NCBI GenBank assembly: GCA_027858775.1
Contig: JAQICA010000018.1
Span: forward strand, 1-64,000
DNA from: Salinivirgaceae bacterium
GTDB taxonomy: Bacteria > Bacteroidota > Bacteroidia > Bacteroidales > Salinivirgaceae
Direction of reading: 5' to 3'
DNA length: 64,000 nucleotides
A model generated the notes under the pieces. The model saw only the letters and a program-made list of their open reading frames with translations, had not been told where the DNA came from and did not search any database. Position 1 is the first letter of the stretch, and the number at the start of each line of letters is the position of its first letter. Both the position numbers and the translations under genes were made by a program. This document shows, in pieces, positions 44,140 through 55,578 of the stretch.

Positions 44140-45222
44140 TCAGAAGGATAGGTAGGGCGATAGCTTCTTTAACTGGTCGGCCGAAAGAATTTTCAAGGTT
44201 GCAACTTCCTGTATCCCATCTATTTTTTCGGCGAAGTTACGGTATTTAATTAATTTACTTGCTACTTTATGGGATATATAAGGATGTTGCGATAATTGGT
44301 AAGCGTCTACACGATTGACATTGATTTTTTGAATTGATAGTGAATCTATCCAGGATTTTTCCTTCAACACAGTTAACTGGCCTTCTTTCATGTTGTATAC
44401 TTCGCGAAGCTGGTTGTGGGAATAATACCCTCCCAACAAATCGCGGTATTTTATTAAGCCGTCAATAATATAATTACTGATTTTTATCTGTTGCAACTCT
44501 TTTTTGGAAGCAGAATTCAGTTCAAGGCTGTCGAGTTCCACAATTTCAGTTGAGGTGGTAGTTTCTGGTAATTGAATGTGGGTTTCTAATTTTCGATATA
44601 ATGAAGTATCGATGGCATAGATATTTTGCAAATCGGATTTGGTATTAAACTGACCTCCGGCTTTTCGATAATTTATAATGTTTGAAGCGACTTTTTTACT
44701 CAATCCTGATTTAATAAGTTGATTGTAAGTGTCTGTTGCCGGGTTAAATGCTTTCAATAGTCTTTCTGTTTGTGCGAATCGTTCTTTATTTTCCGACTGG
44801 GTGTTTGAGTTTGTTTTACGTTTGGATTTTATGATAAGGTATGGGGCTATTTTTATATATAGACTATCTGCCATTCCGTATAGGCGCTTAAGGTCGGGTT
44901 TGCTATAAAAACGGCCTCCAGCATCGATATATTTTTCCCAACTGATAGCTAACGAGGATGGAATCCCCATACCGGTAAGCTCATCTACGGAAGTGGTATT
45001 GGGATTAAACCGATGTAAGTTAAGCTGCTGCTGGTTTTTAATCTGTTGAATCCATTGGCTAACCGTTGTGCTATCCTGAACCACGTACCATGGTTCTTGT
45101 TCATACATTTTAGGGATATAATTTACAAAAGTGGATAACGCAATAATCAGAAGTAAAAAGACTATTGCTCCTCGGCGCTCTCCTGAAGTAAAACTGGTTA
45201 GATTTTGCCAAAAGTTATTCAT
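44140..45222 (-). CDS. Membrane-anchored helix-hairpin-helix (ComEA-like) protein with four tandem HhH modules
   Basis: N-terminal TM GAIVFLLLIIALSTFVNYI; repeats such as FNPATDTYNQLIKSGLSKKVASNIINYRKAGGQFNTKSDLQNIYAI. Confidence 0.85.
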   Translation of the reverse strand: MNNFWQNLTSFTSGERRGAIVFLLLIIALSTFVNYIPKMYEQEPWYVVQDSTTVSQWIQQIKNQQQLNLHRFNPNTTSVDELTGMGIPSSLAISWEKYIDAGGRFYSKPDLKRLYGMADSLYIKIAPYLIIKSKRKTNSNTQSENKERFAQTERLLKAFNPATDTYNQLIKSGLSKKVASNIINYRKAGGQFNTKSDLQNIYAIDTSLYRKLETHIQLPETTTSTEIVELDSLELNSASKKELQQIKISNYIIDGLIKYRDLLGGYYSHNQLREVYNMKEGQLTVLKEKSWIDSLSIQKINVNRVDAYQLSQHPYISHKVASKLIKYRNFAEKIDGIQEVATLKILSADQLKKLSPYLSF

Positions 45223-45229
45223 TGATATA

Positions 45230-46585
45230 CTATGATTGAAGAAAACGGAATAACCCCAAAGAATTTAAGAAGATAAATACTATAGCAATTGGGGCTATAA
45301 ATTTCACGATAAAGAAAAAGACTCGGAAAAGCTTAAATGGTATGGATTGCTCGTTAGTGGTCTCCAGGTAGGTTTGTCGCTTCCCGAATTTCCATCCAAG
45401 AAAAATTACGATTAGCAAAGCTCCGAGTGGCAGCAGAATATTGGCCGACACATAGTCTAATGAGTCGAAAATTGTGAGATCGAACAGTGTAAAATCTTTT
45501 AAACTGCTAAATGATAGGGTTGCAAAAATTCCAAAAAACCATATCATCGAAGTACTGATAATTGTGGCTTTAGTACGCGACATGTTAAGTTCTTCGGAAA
45601 AATAAGCTACAACAACTTCAAGTAGCGATACAGTAGAAGTAAGTGCTGCTACAGCCAGAAGGACGAAAAACAAAATGGAGAAAAGGTAGCCCATTGGCAT
45701 TTGCATAAATAATTTTGGCAAAACCTCAAAAACTAATCCCGGCCCTGATTGAGGATCCATACCCAAAGCAAATACAGCAGGAAAAATCATTACGCCAGCC
45801 AAAACTGCAATAACGGTATCGGCGGTTGCTACTTGAATAGCAGTATTTGGAAGGTGATTATCTTTCTGAATATAAGAACCGTAAGTAATTAATGCTCCCA
45901 TGCCAATACTCAACGAAAAAGCGGCCTGACCAAGGGCTTCGAGTATAACATTAAAGGTAATTTTCGAGAAATCGGGGTTAAACAGGAATTTCACTCCCTC
46001 CATTGATCCTTCTAAAGTGAGCGACCGAATACACATGGCTATTATTAACAGCAAGAGTAAGGGCATCAGGATTTTGGTGTAACGTTCAATACCTTTCTGC
46101 ACGCCCATGAAAACGATAGTTGCAGTTAATATCATAAAAATGAACTGCCATAAAAGGGGGAAAAAGGTTTGTGATTTAAAGTTCTCGAAAAGAATATCGG
46201 TATTTTTGCCCTGAAAGCTATTGCTTACTGCTTTGACAATGTATTCCAATGTCCAGCCGGCTATGGTTGAGTAGAAAGCCAAAATAACAAATGCGGCGAT
46301 AATTCCCATTACACCAATGATTGACCATCCGGAGCGCGGGGCAAGTTTACGGAAAGCTCCAAGTGTATTGCGCTGCGCTTTCCGGCCAATGGTAAATTCT
46401 GAAAGCATAACCGGTACGCCAATAGCGAGTATAAAAAGCAGGTAAATTAACAAAAAGGCTCCTCCTCCATTTTCACCTGCTACGTATGGGAAACGCCAAA
46501 TATTTCCTAGTCCGACAGCGGAGCCGGCTGCCGCTGCTATTACTCCGAATTTACTGGTAAAACCTGCTCTTTCTTTAATATCCAT
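45230..46585 (-). CDS. Sodium-dependent transporter, neurotransmitter:sodium symporter family
   Basis: FTSKFGVIAAAAGSAVGLGNIWRFPYVAGENGGGAFLLIYLLF is the classic NSS TM1 signature. Confidence 0.96.
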   Translation of the reverse strand: MDIKERAGFTSKFGVIAAAAGSAVGLGNIWRFPYVAGENGGGAFLLIYLLFILAIGVPVMLSEFTIGRKAQRNTLGAFRKLAPRSGWSIIGVMGIIAAFVILAFYSTIAGWTLEYIVKAVSNSFQGKNTDILFENFKSQTFFPLLWQFIFMILTATIVFMGVQKGIERYTKILMPLLLLLIIAMCIRSLTLEGSMEGVKFLFNPDFSKITFNVILEALGQAAFSLSIGMGALITYGSYIQKDNHLPNTAIQVATADTVIAVLAGVMIFPAVFALGMDPQSGPGLVFEVLPKLFMQMPMGYLFSILFFVLLAVAALTSTVSLLEVVVAYFSEELNMSRTKATIISTSMIWFFGIFATLSFSSLKDFTLFDLTIFDSLDYVSANILLPLGALLIVIFLGWKFGKRQTYLETTNEQSIPFKLFRVFFFIVKFIAPIAIVFIFLNSLGLFRFLQS

Positions 46586-46800
46586 AATATTTTTTTATAT
46601 GCAGTTATTCATGTATTGGGATGGTATTTTTCGTTTTCTGGATACCCGTTTCAACACCTAAAAAGCACCTAATAATCAGAAAATCAAATACTCCTTTTTG
46701 AGTCAGGCGTAGATGAAGAGAACCATGTTCTAATTTGGTTGCAGAAACAGATAAGCATATTTCATTTTTACAAAAATAAAATTTAACTCTTTCTAAACAT

Positions 46801-46830
46801 AAAAAGCGCGCCTATTTTATTAGGCAGGCT
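46801..46830 (-). terminator. Hairpin terminator candidate downstream of BamA/TamA-like gene
   Basis: agcgcgcctattttattaggcaggct forms an imperfect stem; minus strand continues gctttttatg. Confidence 0.5.
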
Positions 46831-46907
46831 ATAATTTCGCAGTAAAAAAACGCCGTTCATTTGTCTCTGAATACAAACGTTGGTATCGGGCAACGCTGTA
46901 TCACAAA

Positions 46908-49238
46908 CTAAAAGGGATAACCAATACCAAAATGCACTTGATAATCGTCTTTACCCCATTTACGATGTTTCCGTACCCACGTGTTTCGACTATCTATGGC
47001 TGGGTCGAACATTTTTAATCCTGCATCGAGCCTGAAAACAAAAAATGACAGATCGAAACGCAGTCCCACACCTGAGCCTACGGCCAATTGACGGTAAAAT
47101 TTATCGAAATGGAACTGTGCACCCGTACGATTATCCTGTTTGGCTATAGCCCAGATATTACCTGCATCGAGGAAGAGCGCTCCTTCGAGCATCCAAAATA
47201 GTTTGAATCGATACTCAAGGTTCATTTCAATTTTCAACCCTGCTGTTTGATTTGGGTAGTCTGATGAATCTATAAATGTACCCGGGCCAAGGTCGCGTGC
47301 ACGCCATGCTCTTATTCCACTAGCTCCCCCACCAAAGTATTGTTTAATAAACGGTAAACTATTAGCATTGCCATATGATGCTCCAACACCTGCAAATATT
47401 CGGGAAACTAACCTGTTTTTAGAATTAAAAACTGAATAGTAACGAAAATCGACATCGGTTTTTACATATTGTGAATACCGGGTATTAAAAATCTGGTAGC
47501 TGCCATCGACCGTGTCGCGATCTGTAATAGTATGAAGTGCGTTTAATATGTTTCCTGAAAATTCTATATTGGTTTTTAGGTAAAGGTAGTCGCGGTCTAT
47601 TAGATAGTTTTGATTGGAAAAGGTCATTTGATAGCTCGAAGCTGTTATAAAGTAGTTGTCGTAAGAGTTACGCAGATAGTTATTATTTTCAATCTCAACT
47701 AAAAAAGTAGAATCAGCTTTGGGCAGTCTCACCGAATTTAATTCGATGGGTGTAACCACGTGACGCATGTTTCGTGAACTATTCCAAAAATATCCGAAAC
47801 TTCCGCGCAATAATGTTCGAGTATAATCGGGGCGTTGCTGATAATTGTATTGAAAGGCAGTGGCTGTTTGCGGGCGGAATTTCCTGTAAAAACCTCGTCT
47901 CTGAAAAGGAATAAGGAACTTTGGAAATTCAAACCGAATACCGGCTCCGTACTCATATGTGTTAAATTCAAAACTTTTCGATTGTTCCTCTCCAATTACG
48001 TCGCCTGTAGCCTCCAGTGCTCCTTTAACCTTTATTTCCATCAGTTCGGCTCCTCTGAAAATATTGCGATGTTGGTACGAAATATTGGCTCCGGTTTCCC
48101 AGTTGGGGCCTGTGTTGCTACCTTCCAATTCAACTGTATAGGATTGCAAAGTGTAGGGAGTTAATTGATAATGAGCCTTCAGCCAAATAACACTATCGTT
48201 TGTTTGTGCTGTAGGTTCGAATTGTATATGTACTAGTTTAAAAAACGACAGTAAATTCAGATACCTGCTTGTGGATTCCACTTTGCGAATATCGTAAATG
48301 CTTCCTTCTTTAATGGTATTGGCTTGAATAATTACATCAGGTTTCACTTTAAGATTGTCAGTATAAACAACATCATACTCCTCTTGCTGAATGGTGTCGA
48401 AGGTATTAAAATAAGCTCTCTGATCCGTAATTGCCCGTTTGGCGTCGAATTCCGGGAAGAGATAAATATCTTGTATCCGGCATTTTCGATGATTTTCGCG
48501 AATAACCTTACCGTCGTCGTTCTTTCGTTCAAATTGCTCAATATTACATATAACATTTACCGCATTAGGCATCACGGTACTATCGGCATCGAAGGTTACA
48601 AATTCTTTACGAAAGAAATAATATCCTGACTCTTTCATTTGCCTGGTAATACGATTTCGCTCTTTACGAAAAAGCTCTACATCAAATATTTCACCGGGGT
48701 TCACAAAACCGGAGGAAGTATCGGCAAGAATAAGTTTTTTTAATGAGGGATCAGCAAACTTATAATCCACTATATTAACAATATATGGCTCATTCGTTTT
48801 AATGATATAGTACAGGTCTATCTTTTGTCCTTCACGCACCACCGAATCGCGCACCTGCGCATGATAATACCCCCGATTTTGCAAATATTTTTCAAATTGC
48901 CGGGTTGTTTTTCCGGCTAGAAAACGATCGTAAACTACGGGTTCTTCCCCTATTACATTTGCAATATAATTAAATACTCCTTTATCTTTTCTGGTTATTT
49001 TAAATGTGTTGTAAACCCATAAATGGAAACGCATAAAATACAGAATGCGTCGATTGGGTTTCTGCTGAACGTAGGCATCCAATTTATCAACGTCTATCTT
49101 TTTATTGTCGACTTTAATATTTACGGAATTGAGCAGGTACTCATTTTCCGGAACGTGCCGAGTTACGCGACAGGAACTAAACAAGCCCACAAACACCATC
49201 AACAATAAAACTATTCGTATATAAAACCTACGGTTCAT
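46908..49238 (-). CDS. BamA/TamA-family outer membrane protein
   Basis: Lipoprotein-like N-terminus LVGLFSSCRVTRHVPENEYLL; POTRA-like segments; C-terminal barrel with FIKQYFGGGASGIRAWRARDLGPG and terminal aromatic VHFGIGYPF. Confidence 0.9.
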   Translation of the reverse strand: MNRRFYIRIVLLLMVFVGLFSSCRVTRHVPENEYLLNSVNIKVDNKKIDVDKLDAYVQQKPNRRILYFMRFHLWVYNTFKITRKDKGVFNYIANVIGEEPVVYDRFLAGKTTRQFEKYLQNRGYYHAQVRDSVVREGQKIDLYYIIKTNEPYIVNIVDYKFADPSLKKLILADTSSGFVNPGEIFDVELFRKERNRITRQMKESGYYFFRKEFVTFDADSTVMPNAVNVICNIEQFERKNDDGKVIRENHRKCRIQDIYLFPEFDAKRAITDQRAYFNTFDTIQQEEYDVVYTDNLKVKPDVIIQANTIKEGSIYDIRKVESTSRYLNLLSFFKLVHIQFEPTAQTNDSVIWLKAHYQLTPYTLQSYTVELEGSNTGPNWETGANISYQHRNIFRGAELMEIKVKGALEATGDVIGEEQSKSFEFNTYEYGAGIRFEFPKFLIPFQRRGFYRKFRPQTATAFQYNYQQRPDYTRTLLRGSFGYFWNSSRNMRHVVTPIELNSVRLPKADSTFLVEIENNNYLRNSYDNYFITASSYQMTFSNQNYLIDRDYLYLKTNIEFSGNILNALHTITDRDTVDGSYQIFNTRYSQYVKTDVDFRYYSVFNSKNRLVSRIFAGVGASYGNANSLPFIKQYFGGGASGIRAWRARDLGPGTFIDSSDYPNQTAGLKIEMNLEYRFKLFWMLEGALFLDAGNIWAIAKQDNRTGAQFHFDKFYRQLAVGSGVGLRFDLSFFVFRLDAGLKMFDPAIDSRNTWVRKHRKWGKDDYQVHFGIGYPF

Positions 49239-49343
49239 TCTTTCTTTCTAGCTAATTTTTATCATTACACTCACAATTCTTAAGAAAACGGGTACTGATT
49301 GAATTTTTTGTGTTGCAAAATAACTTAAATATCATCAATTATG

Positions 49344-49351
49344 TAAATTTG
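49344..49351 (+). promoter_or_regulatory. Bacteroidota -7 promoter box (TAAATTTG) before TrmH-family gene
   Basis: Matches TAnnTTTG, 30 nt upstream of ATG 49382. Confidence 0.45.
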
Positions 49352-49381
49352 CGACTGAATTTTACATCCATAACAGCCAAT

Positions 49382-50137
49382 ATGATAGAAAGCAATACTA
49401 TAAAACACGTAAAGTCGCTCCATCAGAAAAAAAACAGACTTGCTCACGGGGAGTTTATTGTTGAAGGTGTAAAAATGGTGAAGGAACTCTCACAGTCTGA
49501 TCTCCACATAAAAGAGCTTTTCACCACAGACGAATCAATTTTGGAGGACACTACCGTTCCTGTATCTAAAGCAAGCGAAAAAGAGCTGGGGCGCATGAGC
49601 GCCATGAAAAACCCGAACAAAATTTTAGCAGTAGTAAAAACACCCGCAGAGGAATTAGTTACTGAACACTTACAACAAAAATTAAGTTTGGTGTTGGAAA
49701 ATATTCAGGATCCTGGAAATATGGGAACCATTATCCGATTGGCCAACTGGTACGGGATTGAGGATATTCTTTGCAGTTTGGATACGGTTGAATGCTACAA
49801 TCCAAAAGTTGTACAAGCTACAATGGGAGCACTTTTCAGAGTAAATATTCATTATACTGATATTTACAAACTCATTGACAAAGCCCATACGTGGCCGGGT
49901 TTTGGCATTTATGCCACGCATTTAAACGGAGAAAACATTTATAATGCAGATTTGACTGCCAATGGTTTTATTTTGATGGGTAACGAATCGAACGGGTTGT
50001 CCGATAAACTGGATGATTCAGCGATACAAAAGATACTAATTCCCTCATTTCCTTTGGGGTCGCAAAAAATGGAATCGCTAAACGTGGCAGTAGCCACGGC
50101 ATTAACTGTGGCAGAATTCAGAAGGCGTCAGTTATAA
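49382..50137 (+). CDS. TrmH/SpoU-family RNA 2'-O-methyltransferase
   Basis: LVLENIQDPGNMGTIIRLANWYGIEDILCS ... ILMGNESNGLSD ... ILIPSFPLGSQKMESLNVAVATALTVAEFRRR; start MIESNTIKHVKSLHQKKNR. Confidence 0.93.
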   Translation: MIESNTIKHVKSLHQKKNRLAHGEFIVEGVKMVKELSQSDLHIKELFTTDESILEDTTVPVSKASEKELGRMSAMKNPNKILAVVKTPAEELVTEHLQQKLSLVLENIQDPGNMGTIIRLANWYGIEDILCSLDTVECYNPKVVQATMGALFRVNIHYTDIYKLIDKAHTWPGFGIYATHLNGENIYNADLTANGFILMGNESNGLSDKLDDSAIQKILIPSFPLGSQKMESLNVAVATALTVAEFRRRQL

Positions 50138-50167
50138 AAATTCCGATGCGAAAGTGAGGCATCCCTG

Positions 50168-51718
50168 TTACTCCTGCTCTGCAATTATTCGCGCTACACG
50201 TACACCATCCATTGCGCTGGAAACAATTCCTCCGGCATATCCGGCTCCCTCGCCAGCAGGATAAAGTTTATCGAACGGGAAAGTGCATAAAGTTTCTTTG
50301 TCGCGATAAATACGTACTGGACTAGAGGTACGACTCTCCAGCCCAATTACTAAAGCATCGTTTGTGAAAAAACCGTGCATTTTCTTTCCAAAACTTTTAA
50401 AGGCCACTTGCAATCGGGACGAAATGTTTTCGGGCAACCAAAAGTGCATGGGTGAAGATATAATTCCCGGGAAATACGAATTTTCGGGCATATCAGACGA
50501 AACACGTTTATTAACAAAATCAACCATTCCTTGTGCCGGCGCAACCTGCCCATTGCCTCCATTGAGGAAGGCCATTTTCTCCAGCTCGGCCTGGTACTTT
50601 AATCCGGCCAACGGATCTTCCTCCATACCCGGAATATCTTCTTCACGTAATTCGACTACCATTCCCGAATTGGCAAAATAGCCGTTACGTTTCGATGGCG
50701 ACATACCATTCACCACCAATTGGTCGGAAACCGTGGTGGCTGGAACAATGAAACCACCCGGACACATACAAAAAGAGTATACACCACGATCGTTCACTTG
50801 CTTAACCAACTTATAGGTGGCCGGTGGTAAAAACGGATCGGGCTGTTTGCTATGATACTGAATTTGGTTTATTAGCTCTTGTGGGTGTTCTAACCTCACT
50901 CCTACAGCAAATCCCTTACCTTCAAGCATAACACCGGTACGCTGAAGCATTTCGTAAACATCCTTCGCCGAATGGCCGGTTGCAAGAATTGTGGCTTTGG
51001 CCAATAGCGTACGGCCATCGGCCAATTTCACTCCTTTTACGGTTTCGCCATCGGTAACCAAATCGGTAACCTTCGTGCGAAACATAATTTCACCGCCGGC
51101 ATCGAGAATGGTTTGACGTATATTAACTACAACCTGAGCCAACACATCGGATCCGATATGTGGATGAGCATCGTACAATATTTCTTCTTGCGCACCATGC
51201 AAATAAAACAGTTCAAGAATTCGCCGAATATCGCCTCGTTTCTTACTTCGGGTATAAAGTTTTCCATCGGAAAATGTGCCTGCTCCACCTTCGCCAAAAG
51301 CGTAGTTTGATTCCTCATCGACTATATGTTTGGTGCTAATTGCGGCCACATCGCGTTTTCGCTCGCCTACCCTTTTCCCACGTTCAACAATAATGGGCTT
51401 TATTCCTTTTTCAATGAGCGTCAAGGCAGCAAACAACCCGGCCGGCCCGGCTCCTACAATAATTACCTCGGGGGCACGCGATACATCCTGAGCAGCAAAT
51501 GGTTCAGTAATATAGTCGTCGTCGTTTAAATCCGTAAACAAGCGTGCTGTCATATTAATTTTCACAGGTGCTCGTCGTGCATCAATGGATTTCGATACAA
51601 TTTGGAACTTTACAATATCGTTTACATTGATACCGGCTTTGGCCGCAAATATTTTCGTATATAATTCTTCTCGAGCCGCTTCTTCGGGCGTTAGAACTAA
51701 CTGAACTTGATGTGACAT
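50168..51718 (-). CDS. NAD(P)/FAD-dependent oxidoreductase
   Basis: VIIVGAGPAGLFAALTLIEKGIKPIIVERGKRVGERKRDVA; GGAGTFSDGKLYTRSK; LYPAGEGAGYAGGIVSSAMDGVR. Confidence 0.9.
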   Translation of the reverse strand: MSHQVQLVLTPEEAAREELYTKIFAAKAGINVNDIVKFQIVSKSIDARRAPVKINMTARLFTDLNDDDYITEPFAAQDVSRAPEVIIVGAGPAGLFAALTLIEKGIKPIIVERGKRVGERKRDVAAISTKHIVDEESNYAFGEGGAGTFSDGKLYTRSKKRGDIRRILELFYLHGAQEEILYDAHPHIGSDVLAQVVVNIRQTILDAGGEIMFRTKVTDLVTDGETVKGVKLADGRTLLAKATILATGHSAKDVYEMLQRTGVMLEGKGFAVGVRLEHPQELINQIQYHSKQPDPFLPPATYKLVKQVNDRGVYSFCMCPGGFIVPATTVSDQLVVNGMSPSKRNGYFANSGMVVELREEDIPGMEEDPLAGLKYQAELEKMAFLNGGNGQVAPAQGMVDFVNKRVSSDMPENSYFPGIISSPMHFWLPENISSRLQVAFKSFGKKMHGFFTNDALVIGLESRTSSPVRIYRDKETLCTFPFDKLYPAGEGAGYAGGIVSSAMDGVRVARIIAEQE

Positions 51719-51734
51719 GGATGTATTTTAACCT

Positions 51735-52454
51735 TTATTCAACAAAAATAAGCAGGGTGAACATGCGCGAATTGAGTTTATCGTAAAATAGTGCATACTC
51801 AGTATTTTCGATATTAATCATATCCATTATGCCCCACGAAAACCGCAACTCTGTGGCCAACTTAAAGAACGGAAAGTAGTAGTCGACTCCTATACCTGCT
51901 TCCAGATAAAAGTCTTGCCGTTCGAGCCTGATTTTGGGCTGTTCCTCTTCCTTAATTTTTTTGCGTGCTTCGAGGTCAATGGTATAGTTACCTCCAAAAA
52001 GCAGGTATGGTCGCCAGTTGTTTAACCTTTTGGCTCGGTATTTAAAGTAGAGAGGGAAAGATAACATGGTTGACTCAATAGCCATTACGTGCCGTTCAAT
52101 TGTGGTATCAACGCCATCTACCACGCGGTGGTTATAGGTGAGGTCGCGCTGACCAAAAGCCAGACCGGGAATAAAGCGCAAATCGAAATAATTGCCCAGG
52201 CGAAGACTACCAACCATGTGAATATTAAATCCGGGACGTGGGGTGTTTTCTACCGCATAAACCGAATCGAAATTGCTTAGCATTTCAGCTTTGGGAATGA
52301 TTCTAAAGTTCATTTGGTTATACCCCAATGCAAAACCAAAATGAAATGGATATTGATCGTAATTCGGCTTATTCCATACATGTTTGCCCGGTTGCGCATG
52401 TAGTTGTGCAGCCATTAGTAGTAATAAACCCAATATAGAATATATCTTTCGCAT
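51735..52454 (-). CDS. PorT-like outer membrane beta-barrel protein
   Basis: Signal peptide; FGFALGYNQMNFRIIPK...LRLGNYFDLRFIPGLAFGQRDLTY...LSFPLYFKYRAKRLNNWRPYLLFGGNYTIDL...GIGVDYYFPFFKLATELRFSWG; adjacent to ubiE. Confidence 0.72.
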   Translation of the reverse strand: MRKIYSILGLLLLMAAQLHAQPGKHVWNKPNYDQYPFHFGFALGYNQMNFRIIPKAEMLSNFDSVYAVENTPRPGFNIHMVGSLRLGNYFDLRFIPGLAFGQRDLTYNHRVVDGVDTTIERHVMAIESTMLSFPLYFKYRAKRLNNWRPYLLFGGNYTIDLEARKKIKEEEQPKIRLERQDFYLEAGIGVDYYFPFFKLATELRFSWGIMDMINIENTEYALFYDKLNSRMFTLLIFVE

Positions 52455-52625
52455 AAATAGTTAAACGTGATTAGAACCAATTATTGTGTACATTAAGCGA
52501 AATATCGCATTTATTTCTGACACGAGGCATTTTCATTGCTGAATAAAAACAGTGTGCATAAAACACCACAACCAGACAAGCCAATTCCAAAATGCATTGA
52601 GCAACCGCTGTTCATCAAAATGCGG

Positions 52626-53360
52626 CTATGCTTTATGACCTGTATACATGCAAGCCACACCAAATGTTAAGGGCTTAAATGAGCAATTTGCAAATCCGGC
52701 ATCGCCAAGTAATTTTGTAAATGCTTCCCGATCGGGGAAAACTTCAACCGATTCTGGTAAGTACGTATATGCCCTGTTGTTCCCCGACACAATTTTACCC
52801 ATTAGTGGCAAAAGAAACCGAAAATAGAAGCGGTAAAAAAATGCAAAAACGCCTTTTCCCGGTTGTGAGAACTCCAAAATAATAACTTGACCGCCGGGTT
52901 TGGTTACCCGATGCATTTCGGATAATCCTTTAGCGACATTCTCAAAATTGCGTACCCCAAAGGCCGCCGTTACACAATCGAAACGATTATCATCAAATCC
53001 GATATTTTCCGCATCGCCCAGCTGTATTTGAACACGGTGTTCAAGTTTGCTTTTCACGATTTTTTGTTTGCCGCGTTCGAGCATCGACATGGCGATATCG
53101 ATTCCCTGCACATTCAAATTATCGATTTTTCGCGCAGCCGCAATGGCCAAATCGCCTGTTCCGGTAGCCACATCGAGCATTGCAGAGGGCTGGTTAAGTG
53201 CCAATTTTCGCACCACTCGTTTTCGCCACAAGCGATCGACACCTAAGGATAAGAAATGGTTCAAAAAATCGTACCGATGTGCGATATGATTAAACATACC
53301 GGCTACCTGTTCTTTTTTCGATAATCGGTTTTGGTATGGTGTAACAACTTTATCCTTCAA
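52626..53360 (-). CDS. ubiE: Demethylmenaquinone/ubiquinone methyltransferase UbiE/MenG
   Basis: [76 protein letters not shown]. Confidence 0.95.
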   Translation of the reverse strand: MKDKVVTPYQNRLSKKEQVAGMFNHIAHRYDFLNHFLSLGVDRLWRKRVVRKLALNQPSAMLDVATGTGDLAIAAARKIDNLNVQGIDIAMSMLERGKQKIVKSKLEHRVQIQLGDAENIGFDDNRFDCVTAAFGVRNFENVAKGLSEMHRVTKPGGQVIILEFSQPGKGVFAFFYRFYFRFLLPLMGKIVSGNNRAYTYLPESVEVFPDREAFTKLLGDAGFANCSFKPLTFGVACMYTGHKA

Positions 53361-55578
53361 GGTATTGTTCTAAAGTTTCCATGTATAATTTTTCGGCATC
53401 CTGAATAAATCCAAACGATTTATCATCGATTCGCAGTTCACCTTTGGTTACGTGACCGAGTGCAGAAAACGGAATATTGAGTTTCATCAACAAATCGATG
53501 AACTGGGTTTCGTTCTCTTCTGTGCAAGATACAACTACGCGGCTTTGCGATTCGCCAAACAAGAAGGCATCGGTTCTAACTTCGGCATCGGATGTAATAT
53601 CGAAACCTAATTTATTGGGCAAAGAGCTTTCAACAAGCGAAAGAAATAAGCCCCCATTCGAAACATCGTGAGCTGCATTAATTAAGCCTTCGTCGATCAA
53701 TTTCAAAACGGCGTCTTGCAATTTATGCTCAAAATCGAGGTTGAAATCGGGCACCGGACTTGCTTCCACCTTATGGTAAGAAGTAAGGTATTCGGATTGG
53801 CCAATATCATTTTTCGATACGCCAAGCAGGTAAATCATATCGCCCTTTTGTTTAAAATCGAGCGTCATAACTTTTGATTTATCTTCAATGAGCCCAAGCA
53901 TTCCGATGGTTGGTGTGGGATGAACAGGAACTTCGGTTCCGCTAATACTACTTTGATTGTAAAAGCTAACGTTTCCGCCGGTTACAGGGGTTTCGAACTT
54001 TTTGCAAGCACGGCTCATGCCCTTAATTGCCCCCACAAACTGCCAGTAAACTTCGGGATTGTAGGGATTGCCAAAATTGAGACAATTGGTAATAGCCAAC
54101 GGCTTTGCTCCGGAGCAAACCAGATTTCTGGCAGCCTCGCTAACAGCAATGGCTGTTCCAATTTCGGGGTCGGCTTTTACGTAGCGTCCATTACAGTCGA
54201 CGGTTACGGCCAGAGCACGGTTTGTACCTTTTAAGTTTATTATACCAGCATCAGAAGGTTTGTTTGTCGACATATTTCGTGTGCCCACCATGGAATCGTA
54301 TTGCTCCATAACCCAACGCCGACTGGCATTATTGGGATGGCTCAACATTGCATCGGCCACCTCTTTCAGGTTTTTCGGTTTTGGTACTTCATCAATTGAA
54401 AAATCGAGATATTCTTTGTAATAAGCCGGCTCGCGAAATTCGCGATCGTACTGCGGTGCGCCACCGCCCAGAACAAGTGCTGAAGCCGGCACATCTGCAA
54501 TTAACTCATCGTTAAAATTAAAAATTAATCGGTCTTCGTTAATAACCTCGCCAATAATTTTGCAATTAAGATCCCATTTTTCGAATATTGCTTCAACCTC
54601 TTTTTCGCGTCCTTTCTTCACGCAAATAAGCATGCGTTCCTGACTTTCGGAGAGCAGAATTTCCCATGGCTCCATATTTTGCTGGCGTAGTGGCACTTTA
54701 TCCAAATCGATGCGCATACCACTTTTTCCTTTTTCAGACATTTCGCTGGTAGAGCAAATAATGCCCGCAGCTCCCATGTCTTGCATTCCAACCACGGCCC
54801 CAGATTTGCCAACTTCGAGCGTGGCTTCGAGCAATAGTTTTTCCTGAAATGGATCGCCCACCTGAATGGAGGGAATATCGTTGGCCGAATCGGCAGTAAT
54901 ATCGGCAGAAGCAAATGTAGCCCCGTGAATCCCGTCTTTACCGGTAGCGGAGCCCACAATATAAATCGGGTTTCCTTCGCCTTCGGCTTTGGCGCTAATC
55001 ATTTCGCCCTTTTTCATAATACCAACACTCATTGCATTAACCAACGGGTTGGTGCTGTAACATTTATCAAACATAACTTCGCCGCCCACTACTGGCACTC
55101 CAAAAGCATTGCCATAATCGCCAATACCTTTTACGACACCTTTCATATGCCATTTTGTGCGGTCGACGCTTAAATCACCAAAACGCAGACTATTTAATTG
55201 TGCAATGGGGCGTGCACCCATCGTGAAAATATCGCGATTAATTCCACCGACACCGGTTGCAGCTCCCTGATAAGGCTCCACAGCACACGGGTGGTTATGC
55301 GATTCTATCTTAAAAGCACAAGCCAAATCTCCTCCTATATCAACTAATCCGGCATTCTCTTCACCGGCGGCGGCGAGAACGGCTTTCCCCTCTTTGGGCA
55401 ATTTTTTTAGCCATTTAATGGAATTTTTATAGGCTGCATGTTCAGACCACATCACAGAAAAGATGCTTAATTCTGTAAAATTGGGCTCTCTGCCCATGAA
55501 GTCTATTATCATTTCATATTCTTCCGGAAGTAATCCCAAAGATTTTACGGTATCTAAATCGACTTGGTTCTGTGCCAT
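53350..55578 (-). CDS. purL: Phosphoribosylformylglycinamidine synthase subunit PurL
   Basis: [61 protein letters not shown]. Confidence 0.96.
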   Translation of the reverse strand: MAQNQVDLDTVKSLGLLPEEYEMIIDFMGREPNFTELSIFSVMWSEHAAYKNSIKWLKKLPKEGKAVLAAAGEENAGLVDIGGDLACAFKIESHNHPCAVEPYQGAATGVGGINRDIFTMGARPIAQLNSLRFGDLSVDRTKWHMKGVVKGIGDYGNAFGVPVVGGEVMFDKCYSTNPLVNAMSVGIMKKGEMISAKAEGEGNPIYIVGSATGKDGIHGATFASADITADSANDIPSIQVGDPFQEKLLLEATLEVGKSGAVVGMQDMGAAGIICSTSEMSEKGKSGMRIDLDKVPLRQQNMEPWEILLSESQERMLICVKKGREKEVEAIFEKWDLNCKIIGEVINEDRLIFNFNDELIADVPASALVLGGGAPQYDREFREPAYYKEYLDFSIDEVPKPKNLKEVADAMLSHPNNASRRWVMEQYDSMVGTRNMSTNKPSDAGIINLKGTNRALAVTVDCNGRYVKADPEIGTAIAVSEAARNLVCSGAKPLAITNCLNFGNPYNPEVYWQFVGAIKGMSRACKKFETPVTGGNVSFYNQSSISGTEVPVHPTPTIGMLGLIEDKSKVMTLDFKQKGDMIYLLGVSKNDIGQSEYLTSYHKVEASPVPDFNLDFEHKLQDAVLKLIDEGLINAAHDVSNGGLFLSLVESSLPNKLGFDITSDAEVRTDAFLFGESQSRVVVSCTEENETQFIDLLMKLNIPFSALGHVTKGELRIDDKSFGFIQDAEKLYMETLEQYLEG

